64,000 bases of DNA, from assembly GCA_039029275.1 (NCBI GenBank), contig JBCCGL010000010.1, positions 1-64,000 on the forward strand. The letters run 5' to 3'. The notes under the pieces are model-generated. The model did no database searches. It was not told the origin of the DNA and saw only the letters and a list, made by a program, of their open reading frames with translations. The translations under genes were made by a program, and so were the position numbers. Origin of the DNA: JBCCGL01 sp039029275. GTDB taxonomy: Bacteria > Pseudomonadota > Gammaproteobacteria > JBCCGL01. Positions 33,819 to 41,774 of the stretch are shown one piece after another. Position 1 is the stretch's first letter; each line of letters opens with the position of its first letter.

Positions 33819-35048
33819 CTAATACCAGAACGATATGAACGCGCGTAATACAGTGGCGTTGAAATCGTAAAGTGGTTCGCTGCCGGTTTCCGCCGGGCTG
33901 CTCGCATTCGTTGTTCCACGAATGTCTCGAAAATCGTCATACTGAAAATCAATAAAGTCGATGTGCACGTCGACAGCACCGCGGTCGGCAAACCCCCAGC
34001 CGCTCTCGAGCAGGTCATAACTAAATCCGAATCCAATTGTATTTGAACTAAATGTGCTCAACTCCTTGTCTCGCGCGAGAAAATTTTGCGCGTCCTGAAA
34101 AGGGAACAAATCGCTGTAGAAATCTGCTTTGGTTTGCTGATAGTGACGAAAACGAAAGTCCAAAACCCAGCCGCCATCCAATGGCACGAGGTAGCCAACG
34201 TCCACAGACTGTCCGGTTATATCCCAATCATCGTTAAAAAATCGATAGCCCAATTTTATCGATGCCCGGTGTTCCAGATAATAGAGTGATTGAACTCCCA
34301 ACGCGTTACTGGTTCGCGTGTTTGGATAAGCTTCTTCCTGAAAGCTGTAACCGCGGGGAACACTTGGATCGACAAACCGTACCTGTCGATAGGGATTATT
34401 CAAAAAGCCTTCGTCGGTTATAGATTCCAAATTGGCGTTAACGATCCAGTTCTTGGTCAAAATTTGCGAAAATCCTAAGCGAAAATTCTGCCGCTCAACT
34501 TCGCCAACCTTGGTGTCCAGTCTCGACACCTCATCATCGCCCTGCGCGTACCCAAGCGTGAGCGTGCTGAGTGCACCAAAAAACTCCTGCGTTATGCTGA
34601 AGTGTAAAGTGTTGGCGCTGAAGTCACTTTCTTCGCTATTGGTAAAACCACCACTTAACGTTGTGCGGTCATCGAGATAGTCAAATGAAACTGATTGCTC
34701 GGTGCGTTCTTCAGTATATGAACTCGCGGTTGTCACAACGTCTATCGACGCGCTGGTCACCGAGTCAACGTAGTAATTGCCGCTGACTGAAACGTTGGAT
34801 CCGAGTTGTTTACGCACCAGCACCGACGGGCCAGCGATAGTGACGCCGCCGCCATCATAGCTGTGATAGAGAACGTCGGCACGATCTTCGGGCAGAATCG
34901 CTGCAAATGCAGCAGATGTGGTCAGCGCAAACGCAAAGATCACGCTGAGTTGAATCACGCGTCTGAGAAAAGCGGCCACGCTCCGTAAAACCGGTTGCGC
35001 GCCCACACGTGCAAGGCGGTCATCAGCAAAGCGAGAGAGGTTACGCAA
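33819..35048 (-). CDS. DUF3570 outer-membrane beta-barrel-like protein
   Basis: The 409-residue product has an internal-looking signal peptide (about 31-49, ending SAAFA) after a long basic start, then LPEDRADVLYHSYDGGGVTI and GPSVLVRKQLGSNVSVSGNY, which identify DUF3570. The rest is beta-rich and ends in AFISFWY, with a terminal aromatic residue as in outer-membrane barrels. The true start may lie further in. It is downstream of the DUF4266 lipoprotein gene (60 bases), a pairing typical of both families. Function unknown. Confidence 0.85.
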   Translation of the reverse strand: MRNLSRFADDRLARVGAQPVLRSVAAFLRRVIQLSVIFAFALTTSAAFAAILPEDRADVLYHSYDGGGVTIAGPSVLVRKQLGSNVSVSGNYYVDSVTSASIDVVTTASSYTEERTEQSVSFDYLDDRTTLSGGFTNSEESDFSANTLHFSITQEFFGALSTLTLGYAQGDDEVSRLDTKVGEVERQNFRLGFSQILTKNWIVNANLESITDEGFLNNPYRQVRFVDPSVPRGYSFQEEAYPNTRTSNALGVQSLYYLEHRASIKLGYRFFNDDWDITGQSVDVGYLVPLDGGWVLDFRFRHYQQTKADFYSDLFPFQDAQNFLARDKELSTFSSNTIGFGFSYDLLESGWGFADRGAVDVHIDFIDFQYDDFRDIRGTTNASSPAETGSEPLYDFNATVLRAFISFWY

Positions 35049-35108
35049 GATAGATGACCGTGATTAGTCGATTTTTAACACTGCAATAGCGCGTGAGCAA
35101 GTTTGTCG

Positions 35109-35327
35109 CTAATTGCACCCGCACCCACCGCCGGTTCCACCCTCAGCGCCACGTGCACCTTCGCGCGATTGATAAACGTGGTGCATATAGGAATCAGAAG
35201 CCGCAGCCCGAGAAAACTGCATGATCGGGTCAGAGAGGTTTGCGCGCTCATAAGGCGCAACCCACGGCTCGAGCGAGCTGCACGCTCCGAGCGACAAAAA
35301 CGATATTGCAAAAAGTAAGCGATGCAT
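35109..35327 (-). CDS. DUF4266 small lipoprotein with Cys-rich tail
   Basis: The 72-residue precursor has a lipobox (SLGAC, Cys about 16) and ends GAEGGTGGGCGCN. The body PWVAPYERANLSDPIMQF and HHVYQSREG matches DUF4266. The C-terminal CGC is invariant in the family as I recall it and could bind metal or be modified; no function is known. It begins 2 bases after the TlpA-like stop and precedes the DUF3570 gene. Confidence 0.88.
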   Translation of the reverse strand: MHRLLFAISFLSLGACSSLEPWVAPYERANLSDPIMQFSRAAASDSYMHHVYQSREGARGAEGGTGGGCGCN

Positions 35328-35329
35328 AA

Positions 35330-35842
35330 CTATTCGCGCAGAAGTTTGCGCACTTGTTCCTCATATTTCACTTCGTAGCCTGGTTTGTATCCTTTATGCA
35401 GGTAACGCATATTGCCGTCACGATCGACCAGAATTGTCGTCGGCATTGCCTGTACCTGGTACAGCTGACTCACCAGGTTTTGATCGTCGAATAAGATTGG
35501 AAACGTCACCGGTGTCGATTTCAGCATATTTTTCGCAGGCTTTGTATCCTGTTCAACGTTTACACCAAGAACCGTAAACCCCAGCGGTTTAAACTGTTGA
35601 TACATTGCGTCCAATAGCGGCATTTCCTGTCGGCATGGACCGCACCACGATGCCCAGAAATTGATCATGACAACCTGTCCACGCTGCTCCCCCAGGCGCA
35701 GGTTGATACCGTCATTACTCCGCAAACTAAAATCGGGAGACGGGCTATTCAGCTCAATAGCGTAAGCCGTTGACGTTAAACAAAGCACCAAAGCAATCAG
35801 GCCAAGGCACTTGCGGAAGTAATATGTGTAAACTTTGTGCAT
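35330..35842 (-). CDS. TlpA-like periplasmic thioredoxin
   Basis: I start at 35842 (MHKVYTYYFRK), preceded by an AAGAGA site; the frame is open to 35938 but that part lies in the upstream gene. The 170-residue protein has a signal peptide (ending TSTAYA) and the thioredoxin active site WASWCGPCRQEMP (C67, C70), with cis-Pro AMPTTILVDRDG. TlpA-type proteins reduce periplasmic disulfides, often for cytochrome or copper-protein maturation. That fits a neighbourhood rich in CxxCH and Cys motifs. Confidence 0.9.
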   Translation of the reverse strand: MHKVYTYYFRKCLGLIALVLCLTSTAYAIELNSPSPDFSLRSNDGINLRLGEQRGQVVMINFWASWCGPCRQEMPLLDAMYQQFKPLGFTVLGVNVEQDTKPAKNMLKSTPVTFPILFDDQNLVSQLYQVQAMPTTILVDRDGNMRYLHKGYKPGYEVKYEEQVRKLLRE

Positions 35843-35855
35843 GGTGTCTTCTCTT

Positions 35856-36509
35856 TTAAAAAAACAGCGACGCGCCGATCGAAAGTTCCAAATTGTGGGC
35901 CGTTTTACTCTCGCCCAGTAAATCGAGGTCAAATACATGATCTCGAAAATCGATGTGGAAGGCGAAAGAATCGTTAATCAAAAACCGATATCCGCTGCCG
36001 AAATTAAATGTAAACAGACTGTCACCGGCAAACTCGGTGCTTCCCGCCCCAGCGATTACGTAGACTGCTGTATTGAACGCATAGTCATCACCGATAAACG
36101 TTTCACCCAACAGGTTGTAACCGACAGAAATATTATAGAACGTGTAATCGCGTTGATCATCGGTGAGGAGTTGAATGTCCCCGTTTAACCGCTCAAAGGT
36201 TGTTTCGTTCGCCGTGGACGTGCCGACCGTGCCTTCGACAAACAGATTTTCGGATAAATGATATGCAATCTTTCCACCTGCTACGCTGCTAACGCCGAAA
36301 TCTTCGATACTGATGAAGCCAGCGAATGCAGTCACCTCAAGATTTTCTGTATCGATTGCCGCCTCGTCGATTGTGCGTCTTTCAACACTCTGCTCGACCA
36401 CCTGCCCGAGACTGTCCTCAGTATCAACTGAGCCATCGAGATCATGGTTATCAGCAAGCGCCGGGGCGGATAAGCCAAATACCAGAATGAACGCCAAATA
36501 AATACGCAT
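35856..36509 (-). CDS. outer-membrane beta-barrel domain protein (OMP_myx-like)
   Basis: I start at 36509 (MRIYLAFILVFG), where the ATG shares one base with the upstream stop (TAATG). The 217-residue protein has a signal peptide (ending APALA), a short acidic linker with QSVERRTIDEAAIDTENLEV, and a barrel domain ending SIGASLFF. The layout and the C-terminal Phe resemble the OMP_myx_plus family. It pairs with the SH3-barrel gene just upstream. Confidence 0.75.
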   Translation of the reverse strand: MRIYLAFILVFGLSAPALADNHDLDGSVDTEDSLGQVVEQSVERRTIDEAAIDTENLEVTAFAGFISIEDFGVSSVAGGKIAYHLSENLFVEGTVGTSTANETTFERLNGDIQLLTDDQRDYTFYNISVGYNLLGETFIGDDYAFNTAVYVIAGAGSTEFAGDSLFTFNFGSGYRFLINDSFAFHIDFRDHVFDLDLLGESKTAHNLELSIGASLFF

Positions 36510-37261
36510 TAGAAAAATACCGACACGCCGAGTTTCCACTGTTTAACCTTGTCGTTGTCGTCTCGACTCGTGATGATCGTCATTTGATCGTACTCAAAGC
36601 GCAACACAAATCGTTTACCAAGAAATCGTCTAACCCCGATACCCGCGCGCAAAAACTGGTCACTGCGATCTTCCGATGCGACGAGTGTTGCATCGGGCTC
36701 GGTTTGAATCACACCAGAACCCAGCGAGAAGAAAGGCGAGTAAGTCCATTCGGGAAACGGTTGATTGACGCCGTTAAAACTAAAAAAAATGCTGTTTGAA
36801 ACGTCACCTAAAGCATGCGAAAGCGAAGCTTCCGCTGAGAGATTGGGGGTAAAGTGATACGCGGCGTAGGTGGAGATTACAGCCGCACCGCCAAAATCGC
36901 CTCCCATCACACCGCCTTCCCAACGACGCTGATTGAAATCATCCTGTGTGAGTTCTGCTAGCTGCACGTCGCTGCCGTCGAGGTTGAGCGTGCGTGCAAT
37001 TTGCTCCCTGGATACCCACCCTTCAACACCTCGCGCGGTTCGAATTTTGAACCAGTCATGTCGTCGCAAAAGAAGTTCGATCTCTTCACCTCGATCAACC
37101 ACATGGAAAATCGGGAATGCACTGCCCGCACCGGTGTGCATCTCGACGAACGGATCGGCGACCTGCACGCGCTGAAAGGATTCTTCTTCGGCGCCCACTG
37201 CTTGCGACAAAACCAGTAGCGCGCACAGCATGCCGCGCTGCAAACAACGCCAGATTCTCAC
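36509..37261 (-). CDS. SH3-domain plus outer-membrane beta-barrel protein
   Basis: The 250-residue product has a signal peptide (ending SQAVGA), a bacterial SH3 domain (about 28-85; HTGAGSAFPIFHVVDRGEEI, WFKIRTARGVEGWVSREQI) and a barrel domain (about 110-250) ending KLGVSVFF. SH3b domains often bind peptidoglycan stem peptides. The barrel halves of this protein and of the next one look similar, ending SVFF and SLFF. It starts 184 bases after the HzsA-like stop; that gap shows no gene. Confidence 0.75.
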   Translation of the reverse strand: MRIWRCLQRGMLCALLVLSQAVGAEEESFQRVQVADPFVEMHTGAGSAFPIFHVVDRGEEIELLLRRHDWFKIRTARGVEGWVSREQIARTLNLDGSDVQLAELTQDDFNQRRWEGGVMGGDFGGAAVISTYAAYHFTPNLSAEASLSHALGDVSNSIFFSFNGVNQPFPEWTYSPFFSLGSGVIQTEPDATLVASEDRSDQFLRAGIGVRRFLGKRFVLRFEYDQMTIITSRDDNDKVKQWKLGVSVFF

Positions 37262-37445
37262 TGCTGTTGAGCCTGTTCATGGTTCATGGCTTATGAATAA
37301 TGGCGACAGACAATTTCACTCTCTCGGGCCAGACAAATTTGAGCGCACTCAATACCTTACATTCTAGCGTGGTTTTGAGAAATCATTACCACTCATCACG
37401 TCGCTTCGTCTGCTGAATTGCGCGTTCTTCCGCTTTTACGCTCGA

Positions 37446-40067
37446 TTAATTGGTCGGCGCATCAAACGGATTGTTGTAGTACTGCGCCCCTATATCGAGC
37501 CACTCGGCGATCAGGCGCAGTTCTTCTGGGTCCAATCGGCCGTCGTGCGTACCGCCGGGATCGAACACAGAAAAGAAGTTACTTTGCGCGGCACCGGCCC
37601 CGGACATGGAAGGTCCAGGGGTCGCCGTCACGGGCTGAAGGATTGGGTTGCCGTCATCGTCCAAACCAACTTCGATAATCAAATCGATGAGTTCGGTGGT
37701 GTCGCCGTCACCATCGCTGTCGTCGACATCGATCACCTGCTGGATATCGGCAAAAAACAGTTCGCGGTACGCTTTAAAACGATCTTCGTTGTCGTTCGGG
37801 CCATCATCGGTCAGATCTAACTGCGCGTCCGGCACGCGAGGGGCGTTCGCGTTGGCGACATCGACAATCGTGTGGCATGCGGTGCAGGTGTCGTCCGGAT
37901 CCGGGCGAGTCAAATCCCACATCGGGTGAATATGCGTTTCGTAATGAATCACGACGCGACAACGGTTGCTCCACTCGGGCTCGCAGTTAAGCGCAGGCGA
38001 CGGTGTGGTTAATCCGGCGTAGCGTAAAAAGAGATCGGCATCTGGCGTGCGCACGAGAGGATCGGTCCAAACGTCTGTGTATTCGATGTCTGCGGATGGC
38101 GTTGTCGCTGCGCAATCGACAGTGCAATCTGCGAACCCACTGTGACGCGCGCGGGTTTGCGCCATCGTTTCGCCTGCATCGGTCCACAGGCGTGCGACGG
38201 TGTTCGGAAACGGCTGACCGGTCAGCTGCGATCCCTGATTGATCGATACAAACTCGGCACCCATTCGACCATGGCTTGCTTCGCTATCCGCAGTATGGCA
38301 ACCATTGCAGGTGCGTGTTTCACCCGGTCGAAGTTGAATCCAATTCTGGTGTCGACCACCAATTCTTCTTCCGTTGGCATCCAGAACGCTCACCGTAAAA
38401 GAGACGTCTGCTGGCACTTTTACGCGAACAGATCCATCCGGCTCGATCGGCGCGTAGCCGACTATCTCTCGCATAAGCTGATTAATCTGCGGGCCGAATG
38501 CACTGTTGTTGAAATCCTGCACGTCGTCATCCGGAATTGACACCGCTTTGGTTAAGCGTAAAAACCGCGCGGGACGCTCGGCTGCCAGCGTCTGCGCGGG
38601 GTCGGCTAAAACACCGATTCCGTTTGTAGATGTATCGACACCGTCAAAATCGTAGACACTGCGGATATCCAGAATCGCGACCCCTTCATCGGCTAGTGTG
38701 GCATCAAGATCAATACCGGGCAGTTTGTCAATTAAAGCCGTGGGCCGCGTGCGTGGGTGCGCGGCTACCACGTCGGTGTAAACAATGTTTTCCTCGGGCA
38801 ACACAACCGGCAACTGCGTGTCCGATCCCACATCGCGAATCCAAACGCCATACAACGGATTGGCTTCGACTACATCCTCGATTGCAAGATTGTCAGTTGT
38901 GCAAGCGACAATGACTTCGTCAACCAGCAAGCGGCACGGCGACCAACTCGTCATCATTCGGTCAGTGCCATCCCACAGCGGGTAAACACTGCTGAAGCGA
39001 CCACCAGTGGACGGCTCATCATCAGTGCGCACGTTAACGCCCGCCGCATTTGTGTGAGCGCTTTGCACAACAGTGCCGATTCCTATTTGCTCAAATTCGT
39101 CAGTGTAGATTGCAGCGTCGATCAAGATTGGCGAGGCATCGTAACGATCATTCGTGAACGGTCGAATCAAACTTAAAACCTGCCCGCTCGGCGCTTCGCG
39201 CGCATCGGTAAATTGAACAGTCTCACCGTCGGTGCCGATCTCGTGGCTGTGGCGCCCATAAAACAGGGACAACTCGGTGCCATCCGGGCGAATTGTATAA
39301 AGGTGCATTGCGTTACGGGCACCCGCGGCGTCCCAACGCGTAAACAAAATGTACCCGGAAGATAAAACGGAGGGATCCAAGTCGTGACTTTGATTAAATG
39401 TGATTTGCCGAATTTCGGAACCGTCTTCGTTCATCACGTGCAAGGCGAAGGCCTCTTCACGACGCTCTTCGTCCAGCGTTGTGAACTGGGGTTTGTTTTC
39501 ATCCAGCAAAATTGCTCGGGCACGCTCCTGCCGCGTTGACGCAAAAACTATTCGACCATCAGGCAAATAATGAGGCGCGACATCCTGCCCTTCTTCCGCC
39601 ACGATGTCGCTGGTAATTATCCTGCGCAGCGTTGCGCTGGAAATTTCGTATTCCCAAATATTCCAAGTGGGTTGTTCATCTTCGTCGGCATTTTCAATTT
39701 CCGGCGCGCGCATTGCGAAAACAATTTTTTCGCCATCGTACGAAGCTTCAATGTCCTTTACATCGTAAAGTTCGCCCGCTTCAAATACGCCAATGGTAAT
39801 TGCACGCTCGTCTGCACTCGGTGATGCACGATCCCGAACGTACAATACGGCGCCGGGAAAAAAGTCGGCTGGGCTTCGGATGTCAGACGTTTCGCGTTCA
39901 CCGTCGTCATCAAGCGGCAACGGACGTTTAACGTAAGCGAGTGGAAAATCCTGCAAGACCGGGTCGGGTTCCTGGCCACTACCGCCAATACTGCCACCAC
40001 CGCACGCTTGTAAAAACATGACGGCAACAAGTGACAAAATTGTTATAAAACGCCGCAAAAAAATCAT
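37446..40067 (-). CDS. HzsA-related lipoprotein with two c-type haem motifs
   Basis: The 873-residue protein has lipobox LQAC (C22) and an N-terminal beta-propeller-like region (about 60-480) with repeats such as YLPDGRIVFASTRQERA and SGYILFTRWDAAG. A middle region (about 535-600) carries PGETRTCNGCHTADS (CxxCH 587-591), and a C-terminal region has CTACHT (CxxCH 728-732) and an Asp-rich stretch. This layout resembles the alpha subunit of hydrazine synthase and its many uncharacterised relatives. The ligand set for hydrazine synthesis cannot be checked here, so no such activity is claimed. Confidence 0.8.
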   Translation of the reverse strand: MIFLRRFITILSLVAVMFLQACGGGSIGGSGQEPDPVLQDFPLAYVKRPLPLDDDGERETSDIRSPADFFPGAVLYVRDRASPSADERAITIGVFEAGELYDVKDIEASYDGEKIVFAMRAPEIENADEDEQPTWNIWEYEISSATLRRIITSDIVAEEGQDVAPHYLPDGRIVFASTRQERARAILLDENKPQFTTLDEERREEAFALHVMNEDGSEIRQITFNQSHDLDPSVLSSGYILFTRWDAAGARNAMHLYTIRPDGTELSLFYGRHSHEIGTDGETVQFTDAREAPSGQVLSLIRPFTNDRYDASPILIDAAIYTDEFEQIGIGTVVQSAHTNAAGVNVRTDDEPSTGGRFSSVYPLWDGTDRMMTSWSPCRLLVDEVIVACTTDNLAIEDVVEANPLYGVWIRDVGSDTQLPVVLPEENIVYTDVVAAHPRTRPTALIDKLPGIDLDATLADEGVAILDIRSVYDFDGVDTSTNGIGVLADPAQTLAAERPARFLRLTKAVSIPDDDVQDFNNSAFGPQINQLMREIVGYAPIEPDGSVRVKVPADVSFTVSVLDANGRRIGGRHQNWIQLRPGETRTCNGCHTADSEASHGRMGAEFVSINQGSQLTGQPFPNTVARLWTDAGETMAQTRARHSGFADCTVDCAATTPSADIEYTDVWTDPLVRTPDADLFLRYAGLTTPSPALNCEPEWSNRCRVVIHYETHIHPMWDLTRPDPDDTCTACHTIVDVANANAPRVPDAQLDLTDDGPNDNEDRFKAYRELFFADIQQVIDVDDSDGDGDTTELIDLIIEVGLDDDGNPILQPVTATPGPSMSGAGAAQSNFFSVFDPGGTHDGRLDPEELRLIAEWLDIGAQYYNNPFDAPTN

Positions 40068-40518
40068 TTCCAGAAACAGTTAACGTATAACTAAAACGCT
40101 AGTGAGTTCTCACAGCAATTGAAAACGCATAACGACGGACGGCCAATATCATCATGATGGGCGGAAACGCTGTTGAAACAATACAATAGCGTGAATAAAT
40201 TTTAAAAATTTAGACACCTCTTTATGAGAAATCAGAAAATCTTATCGACGAAAAACCGCTCAACTTTCAAAAACTAAAAATCAAAAGTCGTTCAAATTTA
40301 GTGCCAGTAAAAGTGCTCAACCACTAGTCGAGTTGTTACACCCTCTCATCCTGCAAACCACTGCATCAGAAGCAGAATTTAACGATGCTAATTCAAAGAC
40401 GCGACGAGTCGCTAACACGTTAGGCTTTTGAACAGTTGATTCGCGCGAACTTGCCTAGGCACGTAATTCGCTACACTAACACCATAGAGTCACCCATGGC
40501 ACACGAGATCACTCAAAA
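40068..40518. other. AT-rich divergent intergenic region between the two haem-motif operons
   Basis: This 451-base gap separates the two operons and holds no plausible gene. On the minus side a -10-like TTATAC (complement of 40085-40090) lies in front of the HzsA-like gene, with a GTGAG-TT-CTCAC palindrome (40102-40113) over the -35 position. On the plus side TTGCCT (40451) and TACACT (40472) are a weak promoter with a 15-base spacer. It is more AT-rich than its surroundings. Confidence 0.5.
40102..40113. promoter_or_regulatory. GTGAG/CTCAC palindrome at the HzsA-like promoter
   Basis: A perfect 5+2+5 inverted repeat lies about 12 bases upstream of a minus-strand -10-like TTATAC (40085-40090), where a repressor or activator site would be expected. 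The regulator is unknown. Confidence 0.3.
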
Positions 40519-41772
40519 ATGTTGTTGAGAACTGAACTGAGTAAGTTCGCGATAGTGATCGCAACAGCATTCACTCTTATCATTACAAGCGTCACCGCTT
40601 CCGCCGGCTCGCGCGAAAAGGCTAAGCGCATTCATGATCGCCTGGCTGGCGTTCCTGCCAGTCAAGCAGTCCTTGATGACATGGTTAGCGACATCGACGG
40701 CATTGGCGATGGCAGCGGGACATTTGACGGAACACCCGCTGGAGCAGCCTACACGGCGATGCAAAACAGCGCTTTTTACAACGTCACGCTGAAAAATTTT
40801 GCGATGCCCTGGACCAACCGTGAGTTCACAGTATTCGCCCCACTCAACGATTACGTCGCGACCTTCATAGGCATGGTGCGCGATGACGTACCGATGAACC
40901 AGGCGCTCTCGGCGGACATTCTTTACATCGGCAGTGGCGGAAGTATCCCGGCCTATTCCAACAGCGACAACGCGCATTACGAGGCGTTGGACGATCAAGG
41001 CGTTAACCTGCGTGACAACCTTATCCAGACAACGCAGTCTGCCGTTACCGGATTAGATTCATCTGCCACCGCGGGTTTGATGACCACGCGCGCGGCGGCT
41101 AAATCGTTTTTTATCGCGGGTACAAACCGCGCGATGTTCCGCTTTACGATGCTTAATCATCTGTGTCACGACATGGAACAGGTTGCCGACATTACCCGAG
41201 CGCCGGATCGCATCCGTCAGGATGTTTCGCGCAGTCCCGGGGGTGACAGCCGTATATTCCTGAACAACTGTATCGGTTGCCACAGCGGCATGGACGCGAT
41301 GGCTCAGGCTTTTGCTTACTATGATTTCGCCTTCGACGCGGACAACGACCCAGAGGCCGAAAATGGCATCATGACCTACAACGGACCGGGCGTCGTTGAC
41401 GAGGTTACCGGCACCCGCGTGCACTCCAAGTACTTTAACAATAACAGCAACTTTGACCCCGGCTTTGTCACACTTGACGATCGCTGGAGCAACTACTGGC
41501 GTGCGGGCCAGAACAAATTGCTCGGGTGGAGCGATCCATCTGAGGCAATGCGCCACGGCAACGGCGCCAAATCGCTGGGTGAAGAACTCGCCAACAGCGA
41601 GGCATACGCGCGCTGTCAGGTTGAAAAAGTGTTTAGAGCGGTGTGTCTGCGTGATCCTGTTGACGCCGGCGACCGAGGTCAGATCGATACCATGATCGGT
41701 GACTTCATCACCAGCAATTACAACCTCAAGCAGCCGTTTGCCCAAAGTGCGCTGTTTTGCAGCGGGTCGTGA
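40519..41772 (+). CDS. exported protein with a c-type haem motif, DUF1592/1585-like C-terminus
   Basis: The 417-residue product has a signal peptide (about 10-29, ending TASAG), then a helical body and one CxxCH motif, NNCIGCHSGMDAMAQAFAYYDF (CxxCH 251-255; quoted in part). Near the end GEELANSEAYARCQVEKVF resembles the last domain of planctomycete-type DUF1592/1588/1585 proteins, where a CxxCH haem or Cys site precedes a 'CQV' helix. It is first in a three-gene operon and 2 bases from the next start. Function unknown. Confidence 0.75.
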   Translation: MLLRTELSKFAIVIATAFTLIITSVTASAGSREKAKRIHDRLAGVPASQAVLDDMVSDIDGIGDGSGTFDGTPAGAAYTAMQNSAFYNVTLKNFAMPWTNREFTVFAPLNDYVATFIGMVRDDVPMNQALSADILYIGSGGSIPAYSNSDNAHYEALDDQGVNLRDNLIQTTQSAVTGLDSSATAGLMTTRAAAKSFFIAGTNRAMFRFTMLNHLCHDMEQVADITRAPDRIRQDVSRSPGGDSRIFLNNCIGCHSGMDAMAQAFAYYDFAFDADNDPEAENGIMTYNGPGVVDEVTGTRVHSKYFNNNSNFDPGFVTLDDRWSNYWRAGQNKLLGWSDPSEAMRHGNGAKSLGEELANSEAYARCQVEKVFRAVCLRDPVDAGDRGQIDTMIGDFITSNYNLKQPFAQSALFCSGS

Positions 41773-41774
41773 TC

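Noticed and set aside
37446..40067. Calling the HzsA-like protein a hydrazine synthase or the organism an anammox bacterium
   Set aside because: Only the alpha-type subunit layout is present; beta and gamma subunits and anammox genes are absent, and the rest of the window is gammaproteobacterial.
41059..41745. 228-residue minus-strand open frame
   Set aside because: Antisense to the CxxCH protein gene, whose signal peptide, haem motif and operon junctions are clear.
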